Assembly: GCA_003218375.1 (NCBI GenBank)
Contig: QHNH01000019.1
Span: 100,494 to 164,493, forward strand
Direction of reading: 5' to 3'
Origin: Verrucomicrobiota bacterium
Lineage (GTDB): Bacteria; Verrucomicrobiota; Verrucomicrobiia; Chthoniobacterales; UBA10450
Length of the DNA stretch: 64,000 nt
In this document: positions 26,921 to 35,269 of the stretch, piece by piece
Layout: the number at the start of each line of letters is the position of its first letter
Position numbering within the stretch: position 1 is the stretch's first letter
Position numbers and translations under genes: made by a program
The notes under the pieces: model-generated
Databases searched by the model: none
Seen by the model: only the letters and a program-made list of their open reading frames with translations
Told to the model about the DNA's origin: nothing

Positions 26921-27658
26921 TCAATGCTTTGACAGGCTCCCGACAATGTACGCGTTCCCGATGCCGTGGAGGACCGCCACCATCCAGAGGTTGCCCGATC
27001 TCCGGAAGAGCACGCCAAAGAACAGACCAATCGCGAAGATCGCCGCGAACATCGGGACCGCGACCGCGCTGCGCGCCGAGAAGTAATTCCAGTGCAGCGG
27101 CCCAAAGGTATAGAGGACGTTCGCGATGAGAATGCCGACGAACGCACCCCAGCGGCGCACCAGCTCTAACTGCACCATCCCGCGATACACGACCTCCTGA
27201 TAAAAGCCGAAGAAAAGATAGGGAACGAACCCATTCCAAATAATGGAAAGCGCCGCCGGCTGAGCCAGGATGAGCCCTAGCCGGCCGGCGAACACGAACG
27301 GGAAAACGACGTTCGCCAGAACCAGGACCTGGATGAAATAGGATTTTTCAACCGGCGTCCATTCGCGCCACCGATACAGCCCGATCTGCCGGAGCCTCAG
27401 CCCTGGCACGAAGCGGACCAACAACAACACGCAGATCAGGAAGAGAGGAATGAGGATGATCAGCGGCACTCCCGGACGGAGCCACCGTATCGCGACGAGC
27501 CGGAGAGCCTCTATCCCGATAGCGATCCCGAGGAGGCGCATCCCAGCCGATGCGTTGTAGTCTGGCGCCAGCCTCTTGTCGAAAAGGAGGACGTGTCCTC
27601 GCAAATGAAGTAGGAGCCCGCCCGAGTTGTACGAATCCGGAGAGACAGAATTAGCCAT
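26921..27658 (-). CDS. CPBP-family intramembrane protease-like protein
   Basis: 245 residues with about eight membrane segments. The family motifs are present in order: 'FYQEVVYRGMVQ' (motif 1, normally EExxxR), 'FGPLHW' (FxxxH) and 'VLHGIGNAYI' (late His). In motif 1 the first Glu is a Gln here (QEVVYR), so one metal/water ligand of the usual Glu pair is changed; activity is uncertain. Bacterial relatives act in bacteriocin self-immunity or membrane-protein processing. It is transcribed toward the accessory locus and ends at a strong terminator. A word-like inverted array (27672-27747) forms its upstream leader. Confidence 0.82.
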   Translation of the reverse strand: MANSVSPDSYNSGGLLLHLRGHVLLFDKRLAPDYNASAGMRLLGIAIGIEALRLVAIRWLRPGVPLIILIPLFLICVLLLVRFVPGLRLRQIGLYRWREWTPVEKSYFIQVLVLANVVFPFVFAGRLGLILAQPAALSIIWNGFVPYLFFGFYQEVVYRGMVQLELVRRWGAFVGILIANVLYTFGPLHWNYFSARSAVAVPMFAAIFAIGLFFGVLFRRSGNLWMVAVLHGIGNAYIVGSLSKH

Positions 27659-27671
27659 GGCCGATGATGAT

Positions 27672-27747
27672 GAAGGAAAAGCTGAAAAGCGGAAACGCTA
27701 AAACCCCATTTCAGATTTTCGCAATTTCAGCGTCTCAGCATTTTCCA
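27672..27747. repeat. Inverted word-like array upstream of the CPBP gene
   Basis: GAAAAGCTGAAAAGCGG-type words on the left and TTTCAGCGTCTCAGC-type words on the right form imperfect inverted arms (about 18 of 22 matching). Confidence 0.6.
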
Positions 27748-27793
27748 CGTCCGACCTCCGCCAGTCCACGCCGCTTTCTACTTTTCTTTCGTC

Positions 27794-28705
27794 CTACGGT
27801 CGCAAAATAATCTTCCCGTCGGCATGTCCGGAGGTCGAGAGCCGCAGTGCCTCTTTGAATTCGGAGAGCGGTAATACCGTCGCCACCCGCACTTTCAATT
27901 TGCCGCTCTCGAGTAATTGGTTGATGTCCGCCAGCTGCTCCGGCTTCGACTTCATTTGCACCATCGCCACCGTCACGCCGAACTCCTTGGCCTTCTCTGC
28001 AGATGGCGGATTGACCGTGCTCACCAAAAACCCGCCGCGCTTCAAGGTCTGAAACGCGCGCTCCTGCGTTTCGCCTCCCACGGCATCGAACACCACATCC
28101 AGATCACGGACTTCGTTTTCGAATTTCGCTTTCCTGTAATCGATGAAATCATCCGCTCCGAGTTTCCTGACAAACCCCTCGTTCTTGCCTGACGCAAGCC
28201 CGATCACATGCGCTCCCTTCACTTTCGCCAACTGAACCGCCATCGATCCGACCGCTCCCGAGGCTCCCGTGATCAGGATCCGCTGGCCGCTTGCCAGCTT
28301 CCCCAGATCGAACATCGCCTGCCACGCCGTCAACGCCCCCACGGGGACCGAAGCCGCCGTATCGAAATCGACCTGCTTCGGCTTGGAGACGAACTCAATC
28401 TCTGGCGCCGCCGCATACTCCGCGTATCCGCCACTGTGCGTACCGAGATAACCATAGACCTCATCGCCCGGCGCAAGATTTCCAGAGCCGGTTTCCACAG
28501 TCCCTGCCACCTCACATCCGAGAATCAACGGCGGTTTCATCCCGAACAACTCGCCCAACCCATCCCGGATTTTCCAATCCACCGGATTCACCGCCGCTGC
28601 TCTTACCTTCACCAACACTTGTCCCGCGCCCGGCTTGGGCCGTTCCATCTCCACAAGTTCCATCACCTCTTCGCCGCCATAACGCTCGATCCGGACTGCT
28701 TTCAT
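27794..28705 (-). CDS. NADP-dependent quinone-oxidoreductase-like dehydrogenase (MDR family)
   Basis: 303 residues. The GroES-like N-terminal domain ('[20 protein letters not shown]') is followed by a Rossmann domain with '[19 protein letters not shown]', which binds the NADP(H) dinucleotide. Zinc ligands of classical alcohol dehydrogenases are absent, which places it with zinc-independent quinone/enone reductases. It lies alone between repeats; no operon partner is visible, so the substrate cannot be inferred. Confidence 0.88.
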   Translation of the reverse strand: MKAVRIERYGGEEVMELVEMERPKPGAGQVLVKVRAAAVNPVDWKIRDGLGELFGMKPPLILGCEVAGTVETGSGNLAPGDEVYGYLGTHSGGYAEYAAAPEIEFVSKPKQVDFDTAASVPVGALTAWQAMFDLGKLASGQRILITGASGAVGSMAVQLAKVKGAHVIGLASGKNEGFVRKLGADDFIDYRKAKFENEVRDLDVVFDAVGGETQERAFQTLKRGGFLVSTVNPPSAEKAKEFGVTVAMVQMKSKPEQLADINQLLESGKLKVRVATVLPLSEFKEALRLSTSGHADGKIILRP

Positions 28706-28773
28706 AACTCAAACACCATTCAGTCTAGCTAATGGTCAAACAACAATTCTGTAACGCCTCCGCCTTCTGCCCT

Positions 28774-28812
28774 CTGCCTGCCACGCCGTAGCCTCGGCGA
28801 AGGCGGGACCTC
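28774..28812. repeat. Dispersed 39-base repeat, copy 3
   Basis: Same unit as 26845-26883 with three substitutions; both copies sit in short gene-free stretches. Confidence 0.85.
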
Positions 28813-28895
28813 ATCTCTTGCCATCCGCAATCCTCCATCCTCGCCGATAATCTTTTTCCTGTAACCACGACGCCGACAGCGCTGTCTTACCACCA

Positions 28896-29594
28896 GTGAA
28901 TCCGTCTTCCTCTCTGCCTTCGAGCCGTTCATCCGGCCAATTGGTCACCCGCATTGCCGGCTTCATCCTGGCCACCTCCGCCCTGCTGGCGATCGTCGCC
29001 ATCTCGCATCATCCGGTCGCGCCGGCGCGGCGCGGTCTGCAGGCATTCGAAGCCATCGTCCAGGTCGGCCCGGCAGACCGGCTCGTCCATGCCACCCTGA
29101 TCGTGATCCTCTTCGCCATGATTTTCTCGTTCACCGTTTACACGCTCGGCCGATCGCGCCTGCACCTCTGCGCGCTTGCCTGGGTCGCGTTCTTTGCCGG
29201 CAACATGTGCGTCATCGGCGCCGCGCTCACCGACGGCTTCTTCGTCCCCGCCTTCGCGGAACATTATCTCCGGACCGCGCCCATCGACGCGGCGCCGGGT
29301 CTTGCCATTCTGAGCGCCGCCTCCGTTGCCATTCAGGTGCTGACGAAGTTCGGGTTCCTCGCCCTCAACGTCGCCACCTTGTTCTGGTCAATCGACCTGC
29401 TGCTGGAACGCGGACAAGCGCGGGTCATCGGTCTGGTTGGTGTCATTGCCTCCATTGCTGGCGCTGCCCTGCTCCTTTTCGGTGGCACAATCAACGTGCA
29501 TTCCCTGCTGCTTATCGTCGGTCTGCAGGCCCTCTGGTACCTCGCCATCGCCTGGCGCATGGTCTTCCCGCCACCGCCGCTCGACGCCAGCTAA
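28896..29594 (+). CDS. Hypothetical membrane protein, about six membrane segments
   Basis: 232 residues starting at a GTG. Segments include 'IAGFILATSALLAIVAI', 'HATLIVILFAMIFSFTVYTL', 'LALNVATLFWSIDLLL' and a C-terminal pair. I do not recognise the family. Codon use and the clean membrane pattern argue for a real gene. It is followed after 99 bases by the YheO-PAS gene on the same strand. Confidence 0.65.
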   Translation: MNPSSSLPSSRSSGQLVTRIAGFILATSALLAIVAISHHPVAPARRGLQAFEAIVQVGPADRLVHATLIVILFAMIFSFTVYTLGRSRLHLCALAWVAFFAGNMCVIGAALTDGFFVPAFAEHYLRTAPIDAAPGLAILSAASVAIQVLTKFGFLALNVATLFWSIDLLLERGQARVIGLVGVIASIAGAALLLFGGTINVHSLLLIVGLQALWYLAIAWRMVFPPPPLDAS

Positions 29595-29693
29595 CGCGAC
29601 GCCAGAAACCAACCCCGGTCTCGCGCCGCCATCTCGCGTCCCCCTAACAACATTCTCGAATTCGCCGCGAATTCCTGCTATTCAGCTCGGGCG

Positions 29694-30530
29694 ATGAACA
29701 GCTTCGGCTCCGATATCATCCTGAACGTCGCCGCATCCGTGATCGCCTCGGCCATTCTGCTGGGGGCCGGTTTTCTCTGGGGGAAATACAAGGAGCGCCG
29801 GAAATTCGGCCGCCGCCTGGAGGAGTACGACTTCTACCCTTACACCGTCAACCGCGACAACTTCCCCGAGTTTAACCTGAACAACTTCCGGCTTGGGATG
29901 CATTACTTCTTGCGCAACAACGATCCCACCGCCGCGCGCCAGCTCATCTTCATCGGCGAACAGAACAACGTCCGCACCCAGCTCGAGCCGGCCGAGCAAA
30001 AGGTTTACGCGCGCTTGTTCGACAAGTACAACGGCAAAAAGATCGCCGACGACACCAGCGAATACCTGGAGAACTTCGTCCGGATCACCCGGCTCATCGG
30101 CAAATCATTTCCGAATCTCGGGATCGAGATCCTGCTCCACGATTTGTCGAACCCGTCGCACTCGCTGGTCGTGCTCGAAAACAACGTTACCGGCCGGAAC
30201 CTGCGCGACGGCACCACGAACCTCGTCATCGACCTGAAGAAGCGCCAGATCGCGCACGAAGATAAGCTCAATTACGAGCTGAACATCGGCGCCCGAAAGT
30301 TCAAGTGCACCACCGTCCCAATCATCCGGAAGGAATACGGCGTCGTCGGCGCCATCTGCATCAACGTCGATGCCAATTATCTTACCGAAGAAGTCATGAA
30401 CGACGCGCAGAAGGTGCGGAACTTCTTCGAGACCTTCTGCCGCACCGACATGCAGCTCGACGAAAACATTCTCAGCCGCGACGAATACCAAAAGGCGTTG
30501 AAAGGAAAACGCCACTGGAAAGACCTGTAG
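29694..30530 (+). CDS. Membrane-anchored YheO-like PAS-domain protein
   Basis: 278 residues. An N-terminal membrane segment ('IASAILLGAGFLWGKYKE') is followed by a middle region without an assigned family. A YheO-like PAS sensor domain (about residues 125-235) then shows 'NLGIEILLHDLSNPSHSLVV', 'NNVTGRNLRDGTTNL' and 'VVGAICINVDANY'. In typical YheO-type proteins the PAS domain is followed by a helix-turn-helix; here the C-terminus is a short charged tail and no DNA-binding motif is visible. It therefore looks like a membrane-bound ligand sensor acting through another partner (inference). Confidence 0.75.
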   Translation: MNSFGSDIILNVAASVIASAILLGAGFLWGKYKERRKFGRRLEEYDFYPYTVNRDNFPEFNLNNFRLGMHYFLRNNDPTAARQLIFIGEQNNVRTQLEPAEQKVYARLFDKYNGKKIADDTSEYLENFVRITRLIGKSFPNLGIEILLHDLSNPSHSLVVLENNVTGRNLRDGTTNLVIDLKKRQIAHEDKLNYELNIGARKFKCTTVPIIRKEYGVVGAICINVDANYLTEEVMNDAQKVRNFFETFCRTDMQLDENILSRDEYQKALKGKRHWKDL

Positions 30531-30531
30531 C

Positions 30532-30560
30532 CGCGTCCCTGCAGGACGCGTCTCTATTTT
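30532..30560 (+). terminator. Hairpin terminator after the YheO-PAS gene
   Basis: CGCGTCC-CTGCA-GGACGCG (perfect 7-base stem, 30532-30550) then TCTCTATTTT. The remaining 300 bases up to 30881 show an open but unrecognised stretch (about 30737-30850) and no convincing gene. Confidence 0.7.
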
Positions 30561-30881
30561 GCTGGTTAGAAGAAGCTCATCCGGAATGCGGGACCCCTAA
30601 TCGGGCCGAGCGACATCGGCGCGATGCGCACCGAACTTATTTGTTAGGCTGCGAAGTCTGGGCGGCTCCGGCCTGCTGCGTCAACCACTAGAGAGCCTAA
30701 GACGCCGAACAGCTGAAACGCTCACAAACTGAAAGACGCCAGGAAATTTCTTTACAGCATCTGCTCGAAGTTTCACGATGCGCGCGGCAACCCCTCCGTG
30801 AAATTTCCGGCAAACCCTCAGCTATTCATCGTTGCAAGCTCGCCAGCGTGATATGGCAGTTTCGAACTTCATGATTCCATT

Positions 30882-31634
30882 ATGACAATCGAAACCGAGT
30901 TTGAAGAAACGATAGCGAAGCTTCTCGTTGAACTCGGCGTGCCATTTGTCCGTGAAAAACCAATAGGCGGACTCAAGCCCGACTTTGTTGTTGAAGGCCC
31001 TCAGAACAAGGTGGCCGTCGTCGAGGTAAAAGGATGGGATCCTACAGGAGGCAATACGGCGCGAGCACTTCGCCAAGTTAAGCAATATAAACAAGCGACC
31101 AACGCTGATCTCGCATTAATGGTATTGCCTCGGCTAAAACGAAATTTCTTCGACGACGGGGTCGTTAACGAGGAAGGCTTCTTGGCCGTAATACACGATT
31201 GGTTGAGCAAGAATCGGATTAGATTTCGCCGCACAGAAAAGACGTCAAAGGGAAAAATCGTTTTCGCAGCGATGCCGTTCGATAGAAAATATGATGATAC
31301 TTTTTTTGTCGCGATGAGGTATGCCGCAAAAAAGGTTGGTGCTGCTTGTGAGCGAGTCGACCGAACCGAATTTAGCGGCGATATCGTTGAGGAAATCAAA
31401 CGACTCATCCGTGCCAGTATTGCGGTGATTGTCGATCTCTCTGAGACTAAAGAGAATGTTCTTTACGAGGCGGGCTTTGCGCACGCTCTGGAAAAGCCAA
31501 CGGTGCATATTTGCTCAACTGATTTGTCTCGTCTGCCGTTCGACGTCCGAAATTGGAATACAATTTCCTATGATCCAGGAGGGACTGTAGCCTTGCAACG
31601 AAGACTGGCGGCGAGGTTGGCTGCCGTTTTATAA
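30882..31634 (+). CDS. Two-domain protein: PD-(D/E)XK-like nuclease plus deoxyribohydrolase/TIR-like domain
   Basis: 250 residues. The N-terminal domain (about 1-100) reads 'GGLKPDFVVEG' then 'KVAVVEVKG', the D...ExK arrangement of PD-(D/E)XK nucleases, followed by a helical 'RALRQVKQYKQATNADLALM'. The C-terminal domain (about 122-240) reads 'IVFAAMPFDRKYDDTF', 'ASIAVIVDLSETKENVLYEA' and 'GFAHALEKPTVHICS', the pattern of nucleoside deoxyribosyltransferase/TIR-like (DRHyd) domains that act as effectors in several anti-phage systems. The gene is visibly richer in A and T than its neighbours and stands alone, suggesting transfer. A defence role is inference; a nucleotide-salvage enzyme is the alternative. 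Confidence 0.72.
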   Translation: MTIETEFEETIAKLLVELGVPFVREKPIGGLKPDFVVEGPQNKVAVVEVKGWDPTGGNTARALRQVKQYKQATNADLALMVLPRLKRNFFDDGVVNEEGFLAVIHDWLSKNRIRFRRTEKTSKGKIVFAAMPFDRKYDDTFFVAMRYAAKKVGAACERVDRTEFSGDIVEEIKRLIRASIAVIVDLSETKENVLYEAGFAHALEKPTVHICSTDLSRLPFDVRNWNTISYDPGGTVALQRRLAARLAAVL

Positions 31635-31700
31635 TTCAGCGCCGTAAGCACGGCGGGTTGCTCGGCCGGACAACCAACGCGCTGCAATAAGGTCTTATGG

Positions 31701-31919
31701 TCATTGCGGCTTCAATCGCCGCAAGACTTGATCTTTGAGCTGTTCTGCGGGGATACCGGAATTGGGATTTTGACGGAATTCAGCTAGACGCTGATCCAAG
31801 ATTGTTTTCTCCTCCGCTGGCAGGTCTTGATCCTCCACTTCAATCGCGCGGCGAACCATCTCCTGACGTTCCGCGAAGGACAGCTTCGGAATCTCGGCAA
31901 GAATCTTGGTCAAGCTCAT
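31701..31919 (-). CDS. Orphan addiction-module antitoxin-like protein
   Basis: 72 residues. 'KLSFAERQEMVRRAIEVEDQ' and 'EEKTILDQRLAEFRQNPNSG' fit the small family of putative addiction-module components that usually precede a RelE/ParE-type toxin. No toxin gene follows in the 66 bases before the convergent nuclease-like gene, so it appears to be an orphan. Confidence 0.72.
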   Translation of the reverse strand: MSLTKILAEIPKLSFAERQEMVRRAIEVEDQDLPAEEKTILDQRLAEFRQNPNSGIPAEQLKDQVLRRLKPQ

Positions 31920-31970
31920 GGGAGGAAAGTCGAAAGTGGAAAGGCTAAAGTAGAAAACATTTTAGCGACC

Positions 31971-32906
31971 TCATTTCATGCGATCGAACGTCTTTTGTAA
32001 AAGGGCGAGATCGGATGGATGGCCGAGTTTTTCCCGAGTGGTGTCGATCCACTTTTTCTCGAGAGCGTTTTTCGTGGGGCGATCGTTTTCGTAGAAGACG
32101 CCGAAGACGCCGGGGAAAGGGAGCTGGGCCAGCTTATAGGCGGCGAGCTCGTCGGTGACGTCATGGCGGAGTTCGTCTTCGGACGTGTTGTCCCATTTCT
32201 TTTCGTCGATCAGCTCGAAGGCGCCGCCTTTACGCGGGTTCGCCGGATCGAAGGCGCCGGGGAAAAATTCGACGCATTCACTCAGGCATTCGATCACACT
32301 GAAGCCCTGATGGTCCATGGCGCGCTCGATCATCTGGATCATGTGGTTGACCTGGGTGGCGTGCGTCCGCGCGACGAAGGTGGCGCCGGCGCAGATGAGT
32401 TGTTTCATCGGGTTGACCGGCTGGTCGATCGCGCCGGTCGGGTCGGTCTTGGATTTGAAACCGATCGGCGACGTGGGCGAGGTCTGTTTCTTGGTCAGGC
32501 CATAGACGAAGTTGTCCATGATGAAGTAGACCAGGTTGATGTTCTTGCGCGCGCCGTGATTGAGATGGTTGCCGCCGATGGAGAAACCGTCGCCGTCGCC
32601 GCCGAAGAGAAAGACGTGCAGGTCGGGCCGGGCCAGGCTGATGCCAGAGGCGAGCGGGACGGCGCGGCCGTGAATGAAATGCGCGCCGTAGCCGTTCACG
32701 AAATATGGGAAGCGCGAGGAACAACCGATCCCGGCGAGGGTGACGATCTTCTCGTGATCGAGCTGCCGTTTCTCGAGGACTTTGTAATAGGAAGCGAGCA
32801 CCGCGAAGTCGCCGCAGCCGGGGCACCAGGTGGGGTGATCGGCGGTGATGGCTTTTTTCGTTAACTTTTCTCTGGGGGCGTCGATGATGGTGGTTTCTTC
32901 GCTCAT
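31971..32906 (-). CDS. korB: 2-oxoacid:ferredoxin oxidoreductase, beta subunit
   Basis: 311 residues. The beta subunit binds thiamine diphosphate and an iron-sulfur cluster: 'HPTWCPGCGDFAVL' and 'GIGCSSRFPYF' give the cysteines, and 'GGDGDGFSIGGNHL' with 'NFVYGLTKKQTSPTS' is the TPP/Mg site. The best match in memory is the 2-oxoglutarate:ferredoxin oxidoreductase (KorAB) type, which reversibly converts 2-oxoglutarate to succinyl-CoA; other 2-oxoacids cannot be excluded. The alpha subunit lies upstream at 33077, separated by 170 bases of word-like repeats. Confidence 0.92.
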   Translation of the reverse strand: MSEETTIIDAPREKLTKKAITADHPTWCPGCGDFAVLASYYKVLEKRQLDHEKIVTLAGIGCSSRFPYFVNGYGAHFIHGRAVPLASGISLARPDLHVFLFGGDGDGFSIGGNHLNHGARKNINLVYFIMDNFVYGLTKKQTSPTSPIGFKSKTDPTGAIDQPVNPMKQLICAGATFVARTHATQVNHMIQMIERAMDHQGFSVIECLSECVEFFPGAFDPANPRKGGAFELIDEKKWDNTSEDELRHDVTDELAAYKLAQLPFPGVFGVFYENDRPTKNALEKKWIDTTREKLGHPSDLALLQKTFDRMK

Positions 32907-32926
32907 AAAATCAGGGGATCACCGCC

Positions 32927-33078
32927 GAAAGCTCCAAATCCCAAACCCCAAGCTCCAAAGAAGCTCCAAGTTCCAAGCTCCAAAGGCGTGAGGTTGCTGT
33001 GCGCTGGGTCATTCGCAAGTGGTGTTTGACGTTTGGGATTTCTTTGGGATTTGGAGTTTGGTGCTTGGGGTTTTCTTC
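32927..33078. repeat. Inverted word-like array between korA and korB
   Basis: Left part: repeated AAGCTCCAA / CCCAAACCCC words. Right part: TTGGGATTTGGAGTTTGG words, that is, the same words on the other strand. In RNA this could fold into a long imperfect hairpin between the two subunit genes. Confidence 0.7.
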
Positions 33079-35074
33079 ATCCCACTCCTTGCGGGACGAC
33101 TTCTTTCAGGGACTTCACGTTTTCGGATGAAGGGTCGGCGTGAACGATGGGGAGGCCTTCACGCGGGATTTTCCGGGCGGCAAACGAGCGACCTTCGAAA
33201 ACGCGCTCGAGAATTTCTTTCACGCGGAAGGTGAGACCATCCGTCTTGGTAGCGCTTTCGATTTTCGGTTCGCAGAAACGGGCGCGCAGGATGGTGGCGA
33301 GTTGTCCGAAGCCGTAGATGCCTTGGTCGTTCATTTCGACGACGACGATCCGTTTGAACCTGGCGAAGATTTTTTCGAGGCCGTTCGGCAACGGATGAAG
33401 GTGGCGCAGATGCAGCGCGCCGGCTTTCTCGCCATGTTCGCGCGCCAGTTTCACGGCGTCGTGGATGGGACCGTAAGTGGAACCCCAGCCGACGAGAAGA
33501 ACGTTGCCCTCCTGATCGCCGTAGATCTCGGGCATCGGAATTTCCTCTGCGAGCTGGCGCAATTTGTTGCGGCGTTTCGCGGTCATGGCCATGTGCAACT
33601 TTGGACTGCCGGTCGGATGGCCCATTTCGTCGTGCTCGAGTCCGGAGACGAGCGGATATTTTCCATCCAGCATCCTCGTGCCGGGCGGGACATGTTGCGT
33701 GATCTGATCGACCGCGTACGGCTTGAAGCCGGCGGCGCGCGGCGTTAGATCCGGTTTCGGGTCGATCATCAAGTCTTTCAGCTCGGGTTCGTCGAACGCT
33801 TCGATCCGCGTGGCCAGCGACGTGTCGCTCAAAATAAAAACGGGCGTGCTGTATTTGCGCGCGATGCGCGCGGCTTCGATCGCGATGTAGAAACAATCTT
33901 CCACCGTCGACGCGGCCAGGACGACGCGGGGGCTGTCGCCGTGCCCGCCGAAAATGGCTTGAAAGAGATCGCTCTGCTCGACGTTCGTTGGCAGGCCCGT
34001 GCTCGGTCCGCCGCGCTGCACGTTGATAATGATGAGCGGCATCTCGGACATGGAAGCCCAACCGATCGCCTCGGTCTTGAGCGAGATGCCGGGACCCGCG
34101 CTGCCGGTGACAGCCAGATAACCGGAAAACGAAAAGCCGAGCGCGAGCGACACCGCGCCAAGCTCGTCCTCGGCTTGGACGAAGATGCCGCCGTATTTCG
34201 GCAGCTCGCTCCGCAAGATTTCCATGACGGACGACCAGGGCGTGATTGGATAACCGGCGCCGTAACGCACGCCCGCGGCGATCAATCCGTAGGCCAGCGC
34301 CTGGTTGCCGTCCATCGTGATCTGGGCGCGGTCGCCTTCCTTGGGAACGACCGTCTCAAACTTGTATTGCTTCGTCAGGACGTTCCCGACGGGGTAGGCA
34401 TAGCCGGCCGTGAACGCCATGATGGCGGTGTTGGCGATGCTCGCATTTTTGCCGGCAAATTTTTCTTTGATCAGGGTCGTGAGCTTCTCGACATCGAGAT
34501 GAAAGATTTTCGAGATCAAGCCGAGGATGAAAATGTTTTTGCCTTTGTCCTTCGCCGTTCCGCCAAGAGCTTCAATGGTCAATCCCGTGATCGGCACGCC
34601 GACGTAAACAAAACGTTTGTCGTCGAGGTCGGGCTGGACGTTGTCGGAATCGTAGAGGAGCACGCCGCCATCTTTCAAAAAGCTGATGTGGTCCTGGTAA
34701 CTGTGCTGATAAAACGCGACGAGGAAATCGGCTTCGTCACCGGCGGAGAGGACTTCGCCCGTTCCCATGCGGACCTGGAAGATCGACGGTCCGCCGGAGA
34801 TGGTAGCGGGGATCGTCATGTAAGTCATGACATCGTGATCGCTGCGGCCGGCGAGGCGCGCGAGAAATGCGCCCGCGCTCTGGATGCCGTCCTGCGAATC
34901 TCCCGCGAGGCGAATGACGGCGTCGTTGATACTCTCCGGACGCAGATCCGCGCGGTCGGACTGCGATGCCGCAGTGGCAGATGGAGCGGTCGCGGTGAGG
35001 GAACCGCGGGGCGCGGTGGGGTCTTCGGCGCTGTTGGGGGCGTCGGTTTCCGGTGTGGTGGTCGTGTCTTTCAC
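33077..35074 (-). CDS. korA: 2-oxoacid:ferredoxin oxidoreductase, fused gamma-alpha subunit
   Basis: 665 residues. After a low-complexity N-terminal tail of about 50 residues comes the gamma-type domain ('RLAGDSQDGIQSAGAFLARL', 'YMTIPATISGGPSIFQVR'), then the alpha pyrimidine-binding domain ('GAGYPITPWSSVMEIL', 'AVTGSAGPGISLKTEAIGWA') and a C-terminal domain ('NVLLVGWGSTYGPIHDAVKL'). Gamma-alpha fusion is the normal arrangement in KorA. With KorB it forms an oxygen-tolerant type of 2-oxoacid dehydrogenase delivering electrons to ferredoxin. The Thr/Ala/Pro-rich N-terminal tail is longer than usual. Confidence 0.92.
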   Translation of the reverse strand: MKDTTTTPETDAPNSAEDPTAPRGSLTATAPSATAASQSDRADLRPESINDAVIRLAGDSQDGIQSAGAFLARLAGRSDHDVMTYMTIPATISGGPSIFQVRMGTGEVLSAGDEADFLVAFYQHSYQDHISFLKDGGVLLYDSDNVQPDLDDKRFVYVGVPITGLTIEALGGTAKDKGKNIFILGLISKIFHLDVEKLTTLIKEKFAGKNASIANTAIMAFTAGYAYPVGNVLTKQYKFETVVPKEGDRAQITMDGNQALAYGLIAAGVRYGAGYPITPWSSVMEILRSELPKYGGIFVQAEDELGAVSLALGFSFSGYLAVTGSAGPGISLKTEAIGWASMSEMPLIIINVQRGGPSTGLPTNVEQSDLFQAIFGGHGDSPRVVLAASTVEDCFYIAIEAARIARKYSTPVFILSDTSLATRIEAFDEPELKDLMIDPKPDLTPRAAGFKPYAVDQITQHVPPGTRMLDGKYPLVSGLEHDEMGHPTGSPKLHMAMTAKRRNKLRQLAEEIPMPEIYGDQEGNVLLVGWGSTYGPIHDAVKLAREHGEKAGALHLRHLHPLPNGLEKIFARFKRIVVVEMNDQGIYGFGQLATILRARFCEPKIESATKTDGLTFRVKEILERVFEGRSFAARKIPREGLPIVHADPSSENVKSLKEVVPQGVG

Positions 35075-35100
35075 GGGATAAACACACTAGCTAATCGGAA

Positions 35101-35190
35101 GAAAGTAGAAAGTAGGAATTAGAAAGTAGAAAAGGAGAGAAGGGGAAAACGCCGAACGCCCAACGTCCAACGCCGAACGCCGAATGCAGA
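35101..35190. repeat. Word-like arrays upstream of korA
   Basis: GAAAGTAGAAAGTAGG words (35101-35150) followed by AACGCCGAACGCCCAACGTCC words (35151-35185). Both are degenerate tandem repeats without spacers. Confidence 0.75.
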
Positions 35191-35194
35191 AGAT

Positions 35195-35254
35195 GTAGCG
35201 GCGCGTGTCCTCACGCGGGGGAAAGAAATTGCGGCTGGGGACAGCCGCCGCTAC
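35195..35254. repeat. Three-way-junction palindrome between guaD and korA
   Basis: The outer stem GTAGCGGCG / CGCCGCTAC (35195-35203 with 35246-35254) encloses two 6-base hairpins (CGCGTG-TCCT-CACGCG and GCGGCT-GGGGAC-AGCCGC). It may be a mobile palindrome or a terminator for the purine operon. Confidence 0.65.
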
Positions 35255-35269
35255 ACCGCGTCACTGGTT

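Noticed and set aside
30737..30850. Open stretch beginning KLKDARKFLY before the nuclease-like gene
   Set aside because: About 38 codons, no start with a ribosome-binding site and no recognised family; may be chance or a remnant, not enough to annotate.
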